A stretch of DNA of 64,000 nt, taken from positions 4,564,417 through 4,628,416 of the forward strand of contig NZ_CP136051.1 in the NCBI RefSeq assembly GCF_032999765.1. The letters run 5' to 3'. The stretch is from Imperialibacter roseus (GTDB lineage: Bacteria; Bacteroidota; Bacteroidia; Cytophagales; Cyclobacteriaceae). Shown here in pieces: positions 49,488 to 58,692 of this stretch (the first letter of the stretch is position 1; each line of letters starts with the position of its first letter). A program made the position numbers and the translations under genes. The notes beneath the pieces are model-generated. The model was not told where the DNA came from. It did no database searches and saw only the letters and a list, made by a program, of their open reading frames with translations.

Positions 49488-50780
49488 ATGAAAAGAAGAC
49501 TCTTCCTCAAAAACACTGCGCTCACTGCCTCCTCAATAGCTTTTTTATCATCTTCGTCCTGGGCAAAGCTAAAAGCCGACCGATTAAGAACCGCCCACAT
49601 CGGACTGGGTGGTATGGGAATGGCCGACCTGGACTCTATCTCCTCGCACAAGCTGGTGGATGTAACTGCCTTGTGCGACGTGGATGCCAATAACCTGGCC
49701 GCTGCCAACAAGCTGCACAAAGGAGCAAAGGCATTTACCGACTACAGAAAGCTTTTTGATGAAATAGGCAAAAGCATTGATGCCGTGATTGTGTCAACAC
49801 CTGACCACACCCATGCACCTGCTTCGGTCATGGCCATGCAAATGGGCAAACCAGTATATTGCCAAAAGCCATTGACACACCATGTGTCGGAGGCCAGGGC
49901 TATGCGCAAACTTGCAGAAGACAACAAGTTGGTCACGCAAATGGGGATACAAATTCACTCATGGAACCAATACCGGGGAACCGTTGAATTAATTCAGTCG
50001 GGTATTATCGGAAAAGTGAATACTGTCAGGGCCTGGTCCAACAAAAACTGGGGATACGACGGCCCTGCACCGACGGGTAGCGACCCGGTTCCTTCCACAC
50101 TTGACTGGAACCTATGGCTGGGCACTGCCCCGGAAAGGGCCTACAAGGAAGGCCTTTATCATCCTGGCAACTGGAGAAAGATGCTGGATTACGGCTGTGG
50201 CACCTTGGGCGACATGGGCGTTCACATTTTCGACACCCCTTACACTGCATTAGCGCTTGATGTACCAAAAACTGTCACCACAAGTTGCAGAAAACCCACG
50301 GGATTTGGCCACCCGGAAAAGAATGTTGTGACGTACGAATTCCCTGCCACAAAATTTACCACCGACAACTTCAAGTGGGTGTGGTACGACGGCGTGGATG
50401 CGCCTGACAGCCATGAAGAGCTTGCCATGCCAGGTAACGACAAACTTCCCAGTCAGGGTGCGATGTTTATTGGTGAAAAAGGCAGGCTGTTGCTACCCCA
50501 CATCGACTACCCTAAATTGATCGTCGAAGGAAAATACGAAAAGGTTGATTTCCCTGACCTGCCAAAGGCGGATCACTACCATCAGTTTGTTGACGCCTGC
50601 CTTGGAAAAGACAAGACCAGTGCGCCGTTCTCATACGCAGCCAGGTTAACGGAGGCCATCCTTTTGGGTGTTGTTGCCAATCGCTTCCCTGACCAAACCC
50701 TGAATTGGAATAACAAAGGCCAAAAGTTCGATGAGGCAGCTGCCAACAAGTTGCTCGAAGTACCCTACAGAAAGTTTTAA
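49488..50780 (+). CDS. Exported Gfo/Idh/MocA oxidoreductase, QKP variant
   Basis: A 430-residue protein with a Tat-like signal (KRRLFLKNTALTASSIAF) and the Rossmann motif GLGGMGMAD (about 42-50). The family catalytic motif reads CQKPLTH (about 125-131); the usual EKP is replaced by QKP, which is seen in a subfamily of exported members. The C-terminal domain carries DYGCGTLGDMGVHIFD (about 225-240) with the conserved His/Asp. Periplasmic sugar oxidoreductase-like function is inferred. A nine-pair terminator at 50803-50828 follows the stop. A sibling is at 6488-7621. Confidence 0.88.
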   Translation: MKRRLFLKNTALTASSIAFLSSSSWAKLKADRLRTAHIGLGGMGMADLDSISSHKLVDVTALCDVDANNLAAANKLHKGAKAFTDYRKLFDEIGKSIDAVIVSTPDHTHAPASVMAMQMGKPVYCQKPLTHHVSEARAMRKLAEDNKLVTQMGIQIHSWNQYRGTVELIQSGIIGKVNTVRAWSNKNWGYDGPAPTGSDPVPSTLDWNLWLGTAPERAYKEGLYHPGNWRKMLDYGCGTLGDMGVHIFDTPYTALALDVPKTVTTSCRKPTGFGHPEKNVVTYEFPATKFTTDNFKWVWYDGVDAPDSHEELAMPGNDKLPSQGAMFIGEKGRLLLPHIDYPKLIVEGKYEKVDFPDLPKADHYHQFVDACLGKDKTSAPFSYAARLTEAILLGVVANRFPDQTLNWNNKGQKFDEAAANKLLEVPYRKF

Positions 50781-50802
50781 TGTTGATGACATAAGTTCCC
50801 AT

Positions 50803-50828
50803 GCACCGGAAGAGTGATTTTCCGGTGC
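50803..50828 (+). terminator. Terminator after the second Gfo/Idh/MocA gene
   Basis: GCACCGGAA (50803-50811), loop GAGTGATT, TTCCGGTGC (50820-50828) is a perfect nine-pair stem followed by TTTC. It lies 23 bases after the stop at 50780. The T tract is short. Confidence 0.65.
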
Positions 50829-51036
50829 TTTCATGGAGATGGCAATTAACTACCTCGCCTCTGTCTTCAGGAGTATGGCACCCCCATCTGTCAACCCATT
50901 GTGTCGAAGAACTGCACCCAACGTCCACTTGTAACAAATCGCCGGATGGCCTTCAGATGTCGGAGAGAAATGACCTACATTTATTGCTTCTAATTGAATG
51001 GCACAGGTGCAGAAAATGGAGTTTAGCTAACTAAAG

Positions 51037-51591
51037 ATGACATTTCCCAATGACATAGCGAAGCGAAACTGTGCTTACGTATTCCTGTTTAGCTTTCTGT
51101 TCAATTATTTTGGTATATGCGCCATATTCGAAGTTCAGCAGTTCATTATACGACGGGAAGTAAAAGAGCAGATCGAGGCTGGAGTACCTGATGATAAGCT
51201 TCACAAGCTCTCTTTCGCAGTTGATCAAATACCTAACCTCGAGTGGGAAGAAGAAGGAAGAGAATTCCGCTTCAAAGGTCAAATGTACGACATCGTTCGC
51301 AGGGAAGTAGTAGCTGATTCGGTTTACTACTTCTGCATCAACGATGTGAAAGAAACCAACCTTGTGATGCTGGACGAGCTGGTGCGAAAACACATGGACG
51401 ACGACAGTGGCCCCATTAGCAAAACCACAAGAAAGGTCACCAAAACGGTCAAGTCACTTAAATTTTCAGCCTCCGAAAAGTTGTTCACTTACGGGATACT
51501 TGTTCCAAAATCTACCATCGACTCATCATTTGCTCATTTCTATTCCTCACCATGCATCGAACTGGTAGGCCCACCCCCAAAATCTGTTTAG
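51037..51591 (+). CDS. Conserved hypothetical protein upstream of a TonB receptor
   Basis: A 184-residue protein. The N-terminus has a hydrophobic segment (NCAYVFLFSFLFNYFGICA, about 11-29) that may be a signal anchor. The rest is an alpha/beta domain with EWEEEGREFRFKGQMYDIVRR (about 69-89) and YYFCINDVKETNLVML. I recognise no named family, though similar proteins sit next to TonB receptors in other Bacteroidota. Position suggests it belongs to the heme/iron uptake unit that starts 97 bases downstream. Function unknown. Confidence 0.65.
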   Translation: MTFPNDIAKRNCAYVFLFSFLFNYFGICAIFEVQQFIIRREVKEQIEAGVPDDKLHKLSFAVDQIPNLEWEEEGREFRFKGQMYDIVRREVVADSVYYFCINDVKETNLVMLDELVRKHMDDDSGPISKTTRKVTKTVKSLKFSASEKLFTYGILVPKSTIDSSFAHFYSSPCIELVGPPPKSV

Positions 51592-51687
51592 CCATTTCTT
51601 AGTGAACGAGGGTATTGCATCTTTTCTGTAGCAAAGATACAGGAGTGCTATGCCTGTGATTATTCAGAACAAACAAACAGATAAATA

Positions 51688-54084
51688 ATGAGACACATAT
51701 TTTTACTCACATTGAGTATGCTGGTGACGTATGCGTCATTGGCTCAGAATGGGCAGCTAAAAGGAAAGGTGGTTGATGCATCGACCAACGCTCCGCTGGC
51801 AGCTGCTACTATTGAAATTGACGGAAAAGGGAGAACAACCACTAATGACAACGGAGAGTTCTCGGTTGATTGCGCAGGTTCAGCCATCGTTCGGGTAAGC
51901 TACGTAGGCTATGAAACCTTTTCAAAAACAGCAGACTGCGCCACTGAGCTTGTCTTTTCACTGATTTCTTCAACAAAAAGTCTCCAGGAAGTGGAAGTTA
52001 CGGCTCTTTCAAACCCCAACCGGTCACTACTTGAGCAGCCCATCTCTATTGTGAAGCTGGGCAGCCAGGAGCTTAAGCGGTCAACAGGTCTTTTTCTCGA
52101 TGACGCTATCAATACCAGCGTTCCCGGTGTGTTTATGGAAAGAAGAACGATCTCGGGTGGTCAGCAGATCAATATCAGAGGCTACGGCAGCGGAATGGGC
52201 TTCCGTGGTATTAGCAGTAACTTCGACTCCCAGGGGGTGAAGATGTATCTGAACGGGATTCCGATTACCGACGCCGAGGGCATCACAGTGATGGATGATG
52301 TTGACTATGGCTCGGTGAGTAACCTGGAGGTGAGCAAAGGGCCATCGGGCACTTTGTATGGGCTGGCAATATCCGGCGTTGTGAACCTGCAAACACAGAA
52401 AGCCGAAAAAGGCCAAACCTCTATTGGAGAAGACTTCATGGTAGGAAGCTACGGTTTGCAGCGCTCCACTACCCGATTGGCCATCGGAGGCGAAAAGTCA
52501 TCGTTTCTGATTAACTACGGACACCAGAAATATGACGGATTTATGCCTCACACCAGGTCGCACAAGAACTTCGTGAACATGATGGGAGACTATGTGCTGA
52601 ACGATAAGCAGAGCATGACCTCATACCTGGGTTTTAGCGACAGCTATGATGAGAGAAACGGCGAGTTAACGAAAGAACAATATGAAACTTTCGACTACTC
52701 CGGCAACAGCCGCTACATCGCCAACAATGCGCATTCGGCAGTTAAAACCTTCAGAGCCGGCGTCGGGCACACCTATCATTTCAACGACCATGTTTCCAAC
52801 ACCACTTCCTTGTTCGGTTCAGCACAAGAAATGGACAACAGCTCTGCCGGAGGCTGGACAGACAAAACCCCGCTGAATTATGGCTTCCGATCTACTTTTG
52901 ACAAGCAGTTCAAACTATCTGAAGCCGTAACCCTTTCTGGCATTACAGGCGTGGAGATGCAGCAGATGGAGGCCTTTACAGCTGGCTATGGTATGGGCGC
53001 TGACAGCACCAACCTGAGTGGCTACAATGTCATTACAGCTATCAGAAGCAATCAGGCGACGACAAGCTCCACCTCCTCCTATTTTACTCAGTGGACTTTG
53101 TCGCTACCTTCGGATATCAGCGTCACAGCAGGCATTGGCATCAGCAACATGAAGCTGCGCCTGGAAGATCGACTTTGGGGACTTACCAACGACCACCCTG
53201 GGAATGCCAGGCTGAAAACCTATGAAAACACCTATAACGGGCTGGCGTCCCCAAGCTTTGCCATCAACAAAAAGATCAGCAAAGTGGCCTCGGTGTATGC
53301 GTCTTACTCGGTAGGTTACAAGGCACCTGTTAGCTCCAATATCCTGATTTCAACCACGGGCCAGCTCAACACAGGCCTGGAGCCGGAGAAAGGCACTCAG
53401 ATCGAGATCGGCACCAAAGGAAGCATGATAGACAACCGATTGTTTTATACAGTCGCAGGTTTCAATGCCAAATTCCAGGACAAGTTCACCAATGTAACCG
53501 TACAGAACCCGTCGAACACTGCTACACTGTACTCTTACATTATTAATGGCGGCAGCCTGAACAATACAGGGCTGGAAGTGCTGGTGAACTACAACGTAGT
53601 GAGTTCCAATACCGGCTTCCTGAAGCTCTTGCGTCCTTTTGCTAACTTGACTTACTCTCACTTTACCTACGACAATTTCACCTATGAGACAATAGGCAAA
53701 AGCGTTGTTAATCAGGACAGCACGATCGTGAATGACTACTCCGGCAATGCGGTCGCAGGCGTTTCTCCCGTGGTGTTCAATCTTGGCGTAGATGTAGATA
53801 CGAAGCCTGGCTTCTACGGAAACTTGAACTTCAACTACCGTAGTTCTATGTTCTACACATCGGATGAAGTGAATGAAACAGAGGCCTACAGCCTGCTGAA
53901 CATCAAAGCAGGCTTCAGGAAATCCTTCGGGCACTTCAATTTGGATGCTTATTTCGGTGCCAATAACATCACCGGAGAGCAGTACTACCAAATGGTGTTT
54001 GTAAACCAGATTCCTGACGCCTATATCCCAGCTCCCAACGAAATCAATTTCTTTGGAGGTGTGAACCTGAAATACACCTTCTAA
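51688..54084 (+). CDS. TonB-dependent outer-membrane receptor, probably for heme or siderophore
   Basis: A 798-residue receptor. Signal peptide at 1-20 (ASLAQ), carboxypeptidase-like regulatory domain at about 21-95, plug domain at about 110-230 (GQQINIRGYGSG, VDYGSVSNLEVSKGPSGTLYG), and a 22-strand barrel to a final aromatic strand ending LKYTF. It moves an iron chelate or heme across the outer membrane with TonB energy. The hmuTUV-type ABC genes that follow give the substrate class. An intrinsic terminator at 54092-54127 separates it from hmuT, so receptor transcripts may exceed ABC transcripts. No Fur box could be read with confidence. Confidence 0.9.
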   Translation: MRHIFLLTLSMLVTYASLAQNGQLKGKVVDASTNAPLAAATIEIDGKGRTTTNDNGEFSVDCAGSAIVRVSYVGYETFSKTADCATELVFSLISSTKSLQEVEVTALSNPNRSLLEQPISIVKLGSQELKRSTGLFLDDAINTSVPGVFMERRTISGGQQINIRGYGSGMGFRGISSNFDSQGVKMYLNGIPITDAEGITVMDDVDYGSVSNLEVSKGPSGTLYGLAISGVVNLQTQKAEKGQTSIGEDFMVGSYGLQRSTTRLAIGGEKSSFLINYGHQKYDGFMPHTRSHKNFVNMMGDYVLNDKQSMTSYLGFSDSYDERNGELTKEQYETFDYSGNSRYIANNAHSAVKTFRAGVGHTYHFNDHVSNTTSLFGSAQEMDNSSAGGWTDKTPLNYGFRSTFDKQFKLSEAVTLSGITGVEMQQMEAFTAGYGMGADSTNLSGYNVITAIRSNQATTSSTSSYFTQWTLSLPSDISVTAGIGISNMKLRLEDRLWGLTNDHPGNARLKTYENTYNGLASPSFAINKKISKVASVYASYSVGYKAPVSSNILISTTGQLNTGLEPEKGTQIEIGTKGSMIDNRLFYTVAGFNAKFQDKFTNVTVQNPSNTATLYSYIINGGSLNNTGLEVLVNYNVVSSNTGFLKLLRPFANLTYSHFTYDNFTYETIGKSVVNQDSTIVNDYSGNAVAGVSPVVFNLGVDVDTKPGFYGNLNFNYRSSMFYTSDEVNETEAYSLLNIKAGFRKSFGHFNLDAYFGANNITGEQYYQMVFVNQIPDAYIPAPNEINFFGGVNLKYTF

Positions 54085-54091
54085 TCCATTT

Positions 54092-54127
54092 AGAGAGTAG
54101 CAGCCAGAGCGCCGCTACTCTCTTTTT
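54092..54127 (+). terminator. Internal terminator/attenuator between receptor and hmuT
   Basis: AGAGAGTAGC (54092-54101), 12-base loop, GCTACTCTCT (54114-54123) is a perfect ten-pair stem followed by a T-rich run (TTTT then TAAA). It lies 8 bases after the receptor stop and 16 bases before the hmuT start, so it would end or partly block transcripts between the two genes. Confidence 0.75.
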
Positions 54128-54142
54128 TAAATCCGATTAACT

Positions 54143-55021
54143 ATGAAAAAGCTATACTTAGTAGCCATTGTCGCTCTCCTGCTTGCAGGCTGTGGGCGCT
54201 TTGGCAATGAAGATAAAAAGACAAACAACGCCGAAAGGATCGTGTGCATTGCCAAGCAGTACACCGAGATCATTTTTGCACTTGGAGCAGAGAAGGACAT
54301 CGCCGCAGTAGATGTCTCGAGCACCTACCCTCCTGAGGCCACAGAGCTACCAACCGTTGGTTACCACCGGGCTTTGAGTGCAGAGGGCGTGCTGGCCGCC
54401 AAGCCTACGCTCATCATTCACGACAATAATATCGGCCCTGAGCATGTCGTAAAACAGTTGGAGGATCTTAAAATCCCTATGAAAGTGTTTGACACCAAAG
54501 GTGAAGACATTGAAAGCACCAAGGCACTGATGAAGGAAATGGGCCAGTATTTTCACAAGGAAGCTACGGCCGATTCGCTTTGCAAAAAACTGGACGCCGA
54601 TATGAAACTAGCGCTGGATAACACGGCCAATTATACCGATTCACTGAATGTGCTGGTAATCCATTTTGGTCAGGCATCCAACGTATTTTTGGTTATGACG
54701 AAGAAAAGCACCGCTGCCAAAATGATTAATTGGGCAGGTGCCAAAATGGCCGTAGATGACGAAAGGGGCATGCGTCAGCTATCTGCTGAGGTCGTGGCTG
54801 CGTCCAACCCCGATGTCATCCTCCTCACCGACTTTGGCTATGATAGACTGGGAACTTCAGAAAAGATCATGGAGCTGCCTGGCATTGCGGGCACCAAAGC
54901 CGCACAGAACAACAGAATTTATCGGGTGGAAGAACATGACATGGTGTATATCGGCCCCAGAACCGGGGAAAATGTACTGATGCTTCAAAAGCTAATTCAT
55001 CAGGATGAAGCTCAACTTTAA
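54143..55021 (+). CDS. hmuT: Heme ABC transporter substrate-binding lipoprotein
   Basis: A 292-residue lipoprotein (LLLAGC, Cys17). The class III periplasmic-binding fold has an N-terminal lobe with RIVCIAKQYTEIIFALGA (about 32-49), the heme-type GYHRALSAEGVLAAKP block (about 72-87), the linker helix and a C-terminal lobe with SNPDVILLTDFGYDRLG (about 218-234). GYxRALSAEG is the usual mark of HmuT/ShuT-type heme binders rather than of siderophore binders. It hands heme to the permease encoded next, whose start overlaps its end by 17 bases. Confidence 0.87.
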   Translation: MKKLYLVAIVALLLAGCGRFGNEDKKTNNAERIVCIAKQYTEIIFALGAEKDIAAVDVSSTYPPEATELPTVGYHRALSAEGVLAAKPTLIIHDNNIGPEHVVKQLEDLKIPMKVFDTKGEDIESTKALMKEMGQYFHKEATADSLCKKLDADMKLALDNTANYTDSLNVLVIHFGQASNVFLVMTKKSTAAKMINWAGAKMAVDDERGMRQLSAEVVAASNPDVILLTDFGYDRLGTSEKIMELPGIAGTKAAQNNRIYRVEEHDMVYIGPRTGENVLMLQKLIHQDEAQL

Positions 55022-56048
55022 AAAGCGGGGCGTCCTCCTCGTTCTGCTGATACTGCTGGCCATCACAGCCTTTCTTGCTGCCAGGTTTGGTGCCATCAAT
55101 ATCAGCTCTGATGAAATCAGCTCCTCGCTGGGCAAATATCTGAGCGGAGCCGATACCGACGCAAGTAGTATGCCTCTGAATGAGCGAATTTTCATGGACA
55201 TCCGTCTGCCCCGGGCTTTGCTTTGCCTGCTTGTGGGTGCTAGCCTGGCAGTAGGCGGCACCCTTATGCAAGCTTTGTTTCGTAACCCCATTGTAGAGCC
55301 AGGGCTTATCGGAACCTCTAGTGGAGCTGCCTTTGGAGCTGCCCTGTATTTTGTACTCGGCGCTACCTTCCAATTCAATACTGGTGAATGGACATTGCCA
55401 TTGGCAGCTTCAGCTGGAGCAGTTGTCTCTACCTACCTGGTTTTTCTACTCTCCGAATCCAAAGAAACTGGAAAAAGCTCCGTCGTCGTGCTACTGCTGA
55501 TTGGCATAGCCATCAATGCCCTGTTCATGAGCGGGGTTGGCTTCCTCTCCTACATCGCCCGTGACCCGCAGGCCCGGTCCATTACCTTCTGGGGCATGGG
55601 TACGCTGTCTGGTGCCAACTGGCATTCGGTGGCCATCGTAGGCATCTCTACCTTTGCTTGCATCGGACTGTCGATGCGCTACTCCAAACACCTCAATGCC
55701 CTTATGATTGGAGAAACAGAAGCCATGTACCTCGGCATCAATATCAGAAGATTGAAGCTGATCATTCTTACTATTAATGTGGTGATGATTGCAGTAGCGA
55801 CCGCTTTTGTCGGGGTTATCAGCTTTGTTGGGCTTATCGTGCCTCATCTGTTGCGCATGATCAGCGGCTCCGACAACGGGGTGCTGATCCGGGACTCCGC
55901 CCTTTTGGGTGCCATCATTCTGAGCCTGGCCGACCTCACCGCCCGAATGGTGCTGTGTCCTGCTGAGCTGCCCATTGGCATTGTTACCTCAGTCGTTGGT
56001 GTACCGATTTTCATCATTCTCCTCCGGAGAAAAAACTACTTCTTTTGA
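55005..56048 (+). CDS. hmuU: FecCD-type heme/iron ABC permease
   Basis: A 347-residue permease with about ten membrane helices. Family markers include RLPRALLCLLVGASLAVGGTLMQALFRNPI (starting about 67), the cytoplasmic GIAINALFMSG, FWGMGTLSGANW and the coupling-helix segment FVGLIVPHLLRMISG (about 272-286). It forms the membrane channel of the heme/iron importer with the binding protein and ATPase encoded around it. It starts inside the hmuT gene and ends two bases before the ATPase start, so the three are one translational unit. Confidence 0.93.
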   Translation: MKLNFKKRGVLLVLLILLAITAFLAARFGAINISSDEISSSLGKYLSGADTDASSMPLNERIFMDIRLPRALLCLLVGASLAVGGTLMQALFRNPIVEPGLIGTSSGAAFGAALYFVLGATFQFNTGEWTLPLAASAGAVVSTYLVFLLSESKETGKSSVVVLLLIGIAINALFMSGVGFLSYIARDPQARSITFWGMGTLSGANWHSVAIVGISTFACIGLSMRYSKHLNALMIGETEAMYLGINIRRLKLIILTINVVMIAVATAFVGVISFVGLIVPHLLRMISGSDNGVLIRDSALLGAIILSLADLTARMVLCPAELPIGIVTSVVGVPIFIILLRRKNYFF

Positions 56049-56049
56049 T

Positions 56050-56823
56050 ATGCTGGCAGCTTCCGATATCACATACAAGATAGGCTCAAAGACGTTACTC
56101 GATAACGTGTCTGTAGCGTTTGAACCGGCCAAGCTCAACCTCATCATTGGCCCCAATGGAGCCGGCAAGTCGACCCTCATTAAGGTATTGTGTAATCAGC
56201 ATATAGCTGATCACGGGACTGTCACCTACGATGGGAAAGACATCAACAAGTTTTCCGTAGCTGAGCTGGCACAACGGCGGGCTGTGTTATCACAAAACAT
56301 CGAACTCGCTTTTCCACTGACAGTGGAAGAGGTGGTCATGATGGGCCGCTATCCGCATTTTAGCGGCCAGCCGGAGCAGAAGGATTTCACCGCCTGCAAG
56401 GAAGCCATGACCTTCTTTGACGTAGCCGCTATGGCCGACCGAAACTACATAACGCTCAGTGGCGGCGAAAAACAGCGGGTGCATTTTGCCAGGGTGGTAG
56501 CACAAATCTGGTATCCGCCAAAAGAAGGCAGCCGCTACCTCATTCTCGACGAGCCATTAACGTTTCTCGATGTATACTACCAGTTCGACTTCATGTACAA
56601 AGTGATGGAGCTGATCAAGCAGCAGGACATTGTGGTAGTAGGTGTAGTGCATGACCTCAATCTGGCCGCCCGATTTGCCGATAAGGTGGTGCTGGTGTGC
56701 AACGGCAAAATTTTAGCGGATGGATCGAAAAAAGAAGTGCTGACCAAAGAAAATATTAAAGCAGCTTATCATATGGAGGCAGACATAACTTCTCATAATG
56801 GTAAGCTGCAGTTGTTTTTTTGA
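56050..56823 (+). CDS. hmuV: Heme ABC transporter ATP-binding protein
   Basis: The frame is open from 55975, but ATG 56050, directly after the permease stop, begins the family sequence (MLAASDITYKIGSK). The 257-residue ATPase has Walker A GPNGAGKSTL (about 34-43), the Q loop (AVLSQNIELAF), the signature LSGGEKQRVHFARVVAQ (about 136-152) and Walker B YLILDEPLTFLD (about 162-173) and a switch His in VVGVVHDLN (about 198). It powers import. An EPLTFLD variant replaces the more usual EPTSALD, which is within the range of the HmuV family. Confidence 0.92.
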   Translation: MLAASDITYKIGSKTLLDNVSVAFEPAKLNLIIGPNGAGKSTLIKVLCNQHIADHGTVTYDGKDINKFSVAELAQRRAVLSQNIELAFPLTVEEVVMMGRYPHFSGQPEQKDFTACKEAMTFFDVAAMADRNYITLSGGEKQRVHFARVVAQIWYPPKEGSRYLILDEPLTFLDVYYQFDFMYKVMELIKQQDIVVVGVVHDLNLAARFADKVVLVCNGKILADGSKKEVLTKENIKAAYHMEADITSHNGKLQLFF

Positions 56824-56910
56824 CATTCGGATGAGGTGACCTTATCATCGCATTTTCAGGATGACAACCCAATTTCAACTATTTGGTAAAATCTTCGTAT
56901 TTTCACAATA

Positions 56911-57144
56911 ATGAATAACTCATCTGGTAGGATAACGATTGATCCGACTATCTGTCACGGAAAGCCTGTGATAAGAGGTATGCGATGGCCTGTTGAAGTC
57001 ATTCTTGATATGCTTAGTGCAGGGATGTCTACCGAAGAGATTATTTCCGATCACCCGGAACTAGAAAAAGAAGACATACAAGCAGCTCTGAACTTCGCCA
57101 GGCTTTCGGTTTCTGGAGAAACGATTCAGCAGGAAAACGTATGA
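56911..57144 (+). CDS. DUF433 antitoxin, copy 2
   Basis: A 77-residue DUF433 protein: ITIDPTICHGKPVIRGMRWPVEVIL (starting about residue 6) then GMSTEEIISDHPELEKEDIQAALNFA. It matches copy 1 (4269-4505) in domain order and in the PVIRGMR block but differs elsewhere. It overlaps the toxin gene by four bases (ATGA), which is typical of pairs in which the antitoxin is made first. It follows hmuV by 87 bases and has its own leader. Confidence 0.9.
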   Translation: MNNSSGRITIDPTICHGKPVIRGMRWPVEVILDMLSAGMSTEEIISDHPELEKEDIQAALNFARLSVSGETIQQENV

Positions 57145-57503
57145 AGTTTCTTTGTGATGTCCACATTTCGATAAAAATTTCCAAACGAATCCAGGAACTT
57201 GGCTATAGTTCAGAACACGTCAATTTCATTTTGGATCTGTGGCATTCAAAAGATCAGGCGATTGCGGACTTCGCTGATGACAATAATCTTATTTTGATTT
57301 CAAAGGATCAGGATTTTAGAAATAGTTTTCTCGTTTCGAACAAACCTAGAAAGTTGATTAAGATAAATCTGGGCAATGTTTCTAACGCTGAGCTTATGAA
57401 CATCATCGAAAAACACATGGACTATTTTCACGATCTAGATCAACAGATACCAGTGTTTATGATTGAGATTTACGGCAATGGCCTTCTTAGCGTTACCAAA
57501 TAA
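57141..57503 (+). CDS. DUF5615 PIN-like toxin, intact
   Basis: A 120-residue protein with the DUF5615 PIN-like fold: KFLCDVHISIKISKRIQELG (first acidic residue Asp6), HSKDQAIADFADDNNLILISKDQDF (Asp residues about 35-58), and LIKINLGNVSNAELMNIIE near the end. The acidic residues match the expected RNase site. Start and antitoxin stop overlap by four bases. The paralogue near 4.5 kb is frameshifted, so this is the only copy in the window able to make a full toxin. Confidence 0.9.
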   Translation: MKFLCDVHISIKISKRIQELGYSSEHVNFILDLWHSKDQAIADFADDNNLILISKDQDFRNSFLVSNKPRKLIKINLGNVSNAELMNIIEKHMDYFHDLDQQIPVFMIEIYGNGLLSVTK

Positions 57504-57518
57504 CTGGTTAACTTAAGC

Positions 57519-58652
57519 TTACCTCAGTTCTCTCATCTCCACAACCTTCAAATCCTTCCTTTCTAACTGCTTTAACGGGGTGCTCTTGCTTTGATCATAA
57601 GAATAGCCTGCATCGCTAAGCGGCCACAGCATAGGTGCCAAAAACAGCAAGCTTGCCTTATAGCCCTGCATAATCGCCCCTTCATTTCCAGTACCTTTAG
57701 AAAGCTTAGCCTCATTTTCCATCTCATAGGGGCCATTGAAACCTCTGCCGTTCAGCACATCGACAAACTTTCTCCAGTCCATCGAGTCCGATCCGCCAAA
57801 GCCCGGCATCATGGCTTCGTAATTATGTCGATCCCAGCTGTGGGCTGCAATGGGTATGCCTGCTTTGGCTGCCAGGTCTTTGTTCACCGACTGCATCGGA
57901 TACATCGCCCCCCAGTGCGTACGGGTCGTGTTATCAAGATTTCTGGTGGCTTTCACATGGATGCGATGAAGGCGGGTGACGTCCATGGCTTTGATTACTT
58001 CTGCGGGGTCAATATTCTGCCAAACGTCGTGGGACGGGTCGTAGATTTCACCATGTGCCTTGCTGGGAATCAATTCATACATGAGCTTGCGGGCAGCGAG
58101 TACTCCGGGCAAATTGTTGAAAGTGCCGGTGAAGCCTTCCGACCTCCAGCCTTCCATGGGACAGTTTTCGTACAGGATGGTTACTCCCATGTCTTCAGCA
58201 TATTTCACAATCGGTGAGAAAATGCGGGCGTACTCATCGAGATTCTTCTGGAAGCCGCCTTCCGTATTGCCCATCTCATGGTTGTAGCCAACGAAGGTGC
58301 CCACCTTCACGTCGTTTTCATCGCCACCCAGCAAGTGGGCAATGCGGATCAGTTTGAGCAGGTGGTTTTGGTTTTTTATCCGCTCCGCTTCGTCGCCGCC
58401 AATCAGATTTTCGAAGGCCCCAATCGACAATTTCAAATGATGGCTATTGAATAAGTCGATGATGCGACTGGCTTCTGCCGGGCTGAAGTCCTCGTAATCC
58501 AGGTGGGTAGCTACATGGTCTTGCCTGGTGCCGTCTCTTCTGAATACGCAAAGGTCGAGCCCCTGCACGCCTACTTCTTTAGCCTTGTCAATGATCTCCT
58601 CCAGCTTCAGGTAATCGAAGGCGGAAGTCATAAACCAGAGTTGATTGTTCAT
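57519..58652 (-). CDS. Sugar-phosphate isomerase/epimerase-like TIM-barrel protein
   Basis: A 377-residue protein of the xylose isomerase-like TIM-barrel class (IolE/AP-endonuclease 2 fold). Metal-ligand and substrate blocks include GFLENCPMEGW-like ILYENCPMEGW (about 155-165) with the catalytic Glu, HGEIYDPSHDVWQ (about 195-207) with His/Asp, RIHVKATRNL (about 231-240) and the second Glu in GPYEMENEAKL (about 308-318). It would isomerise or epimerise a sugar or cyclitol derivative. No sugar transport or Gfo/Idh gene lies next to it. A 62-base inverted repeat follows its start upstream. Confidence 0.82.
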   Translation of the reverse strand: MNNQLWFMTSAFDYLKLEEIIDKAKEVGVQGLDLCVFRRDGTRQDHVATHLDYEDFSPAEASRIIDLFNSHHLKLSIGAFENLIGGDEAERIKNQNHLLKLIRIAHLLGGDENDVKVGTFVGYNHEMGNTEGGFQKNLDEYARIFSPIVKYAEDMGVTILYENCPMEGWRSEGFTGTFNNLPGVLAARKLMYELIPSKAHGEIYDPSHDVWQNIDPAEVIKAMDVTRLHRIHVKATRNLDNTTRTHWGAMYPMQSVNKDLAAKAGIPIAAHSWDRHNYEAMMPGFGGSDSMDWRKFVDVLNGRGFNGPYEMENEAKLSKGTGNEGAIMQGYKASLLFLAPMLWPLSDAGYSYDQSKSTPLKQLERKDLKVVEMRELR

Positions 58653-58692
58653 TGGGTGGAGTTATTGGTTAACAGATTTGTCAGCATACTGA

